64,000 nucleotides of DNA from Syngnathus acus (lineage: Eukaryota; Chordata; Actinopteri; Syngnathiformes; Syngnathidae): the NCBI RefSeq assembly GCF_901709675.1, contig NC_051105.1, forward strand, positions 10,092,604 to 10,156,603, given 5' to 3'. This document shows positions 63,051 through 64,000 of this stretch, piece by piece. Position 1 is the stretch's first letter. Every line of letters starts with the position of its first letter. The position numbers were made by a program, and so were the translations under genes. The notes beneath the pieces are model-generated. The model did not search any database, was not told where the DNA came from, and saw nothing but the letters and a program-made list of their open reading frames with translations.

Positions 63051-64000
63051 AAAGACTTTCAATTAATCTGCATAAAGCCGCTCGCACGTCGCGTCGGTTT
63101 GATTTGGCAAAGTCGCGTTCGGGTGGCGGGATTGGAAATAAGGGAGAATGGAAAGTCACTTTACTGCTGTTTCAAGCCGAGGAACCTTTGTAATGGAATG
63201 TCGCTTCCTTCCTGATAATGTCAGCGGTCCGCCGCCGACTGATCATTACACGGCGGTGTCATTTAACTTTTACAACTGTGATAACATTTACGCAAGAGTT
63301 CACACCTTCAACCTATTTTAACCTCGGTGACGTAACGCCGGCGTTATTTTATAAAAGTCTTTCAAAACAAAATGCGGACAAAGAGGGAGTGATAATAGTA
63401 GTGCTTAGATGTAGCTTTTGCCGCAAGAAACCGCAAGAAATCTTTTTTTTTTTTTTGTCATCTTATGTTTTCCGTAATGTAACAATATTTCACATCCCCC
63501 CCCCCATCATGGTCCCCGGTGGAGAACGAGCGATGGTGACAGTACACTCCTGGCAATCAGTCAGCTCACCACCCACCACTATGCGCCATCCCAGATGTGG
63601 AGTGCCAGTTACGGCTTAAACCCGGCGATGGCGGCGGGAGGACTCGGCGCATTTGATCTTTTTTCTTTCAAAGGGCTCAAACGCTCCCACCATTGTACGC
63701 TTGAGAGACACTTCACCCTTCACTAGCCAGGATGAAAAGAATGTCAAAAGTGCTCTCTTGCTTGTTACTGACAACCCGGGACTTAACTTACTCCAATTGA
63801 AAACAAATTGATTTCACATGGCCCGATACCAACCATCGATTCGATCGGGTTTGTAAAGCGGTGGGAATTAGCCAACGTGTTAAATGTTCCTCTCAGGACT
63901 TTGCGGGAATAGAAACGACGGGACCGGGGAGCCGGGTCGAACCTCGCGAGCTGTCATTGCACATGAAAAGATTAATGTCATCTTCTAAGAAGCAAGAGCA

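Larger units (their letters stand above)
52078..64000. other. 5' HoxD gene desert, distal part
   Basis: No recognised gene. It contains a (CA)n at 53312-53372, a G run at 53550-53568, a (TA)n at 58021-58075, a transposon-like segment at 60896-61332 and a CCAG repeat at 61712-61750. Constrained-looking stretches lie near 52540-52840, 55900-56300, 58250-58700, 60100-60500 and 62700-63050. The next gene expected by vertebrate synteny (atp5mc3 side) is not reached. Confidence 0.5.

Noticed and set aside
63218-63619. 133-residue plus-strand frame near the right edge
   Set aside because: It crosses T and C homopolymers, has no recognised domain and no start or splice support.
1-64000. miR-10 or miR-196 genes and CRISPR arrays
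   Set aside because: No mature miR-10 or miR-196 sequence was seen on either strand; these microRNAs lie elsewhere in Hox clusters. Direct repeats present are microsatellites or target duplications, not spaced arrays.

Overview
The window reads as vertebrate genomic DNA from a teleost fish. It is AT-rich and full of dinucleotide and trinucleotide microsatellites, and its few coding exons are joined by GT-AG introns. It covers the 5' (posterior) half of a HoxD cluster plus the start of the neighbouring regulatory gene desert. Retention of group 10, 11 and 12 genes next to evx2 and lnpk marks it as the teleost HoxDa copy. The species cannot be fixed from sequence alone. The absence of a recognisable hoxd13a and the type of tRNA-derived SINE suggest a spiny-rayed (percomorph) fish, which is an inference.

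Layout. On the minus strand are three two-exon Hox genes: hoxd10a (1819-5018), hoxd11a (7523-10050) and hoxd12a (14438-16301). All have phase-1 introns just upstream of the homeobox. On the plus strand, divergently arranged, is the three-exon even-skipped homologue evx2 (23077-25093). The 6.8 kb between hoxd12a and evx2, where hoxd13a should sit, has no Hox13 homeobox. lnpk (lunapark; coding exons 31360-35782) follows on the plus strand with 12 coding exons and at least one 5' non-coding exon. From about 36.4 kb to the end (64 kb) there is no recognised gene. This matches the 5' HoxD gene desert that in other vertebrates holds long-range limb, genital and CNS enhancers. Several stretches here look like constrained non-coding DNA, but this needs alignment to confirm.

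One surprise in the desert is a small exon-like unit at 40737-41374. An ETS site and a full CRE palindrome precede a strong-Kozak ATG, a 13-codon exon with a consensus donor, and an in-phase second exon after a good acceptor. I do not recognise the protein.

Other structure: five CTCF-like motifs flanking or dividing the domain; a SINE with a perfect 14-bp target-site duplication; a 158-bp insertion with a perfect 15-bp duplication; several degenerate DNA-transposon fragments; and a shared CATGTG/CACGTG element 60-160 bp upstream of all three Hox start codons. Together the genes form a collinear regulatory block: posterior Hox transcription factors and evx2 share long-range enhancers with the bystander gene lnpk, and putative CTCF sites are placed where chromatin partitioning would be expected.
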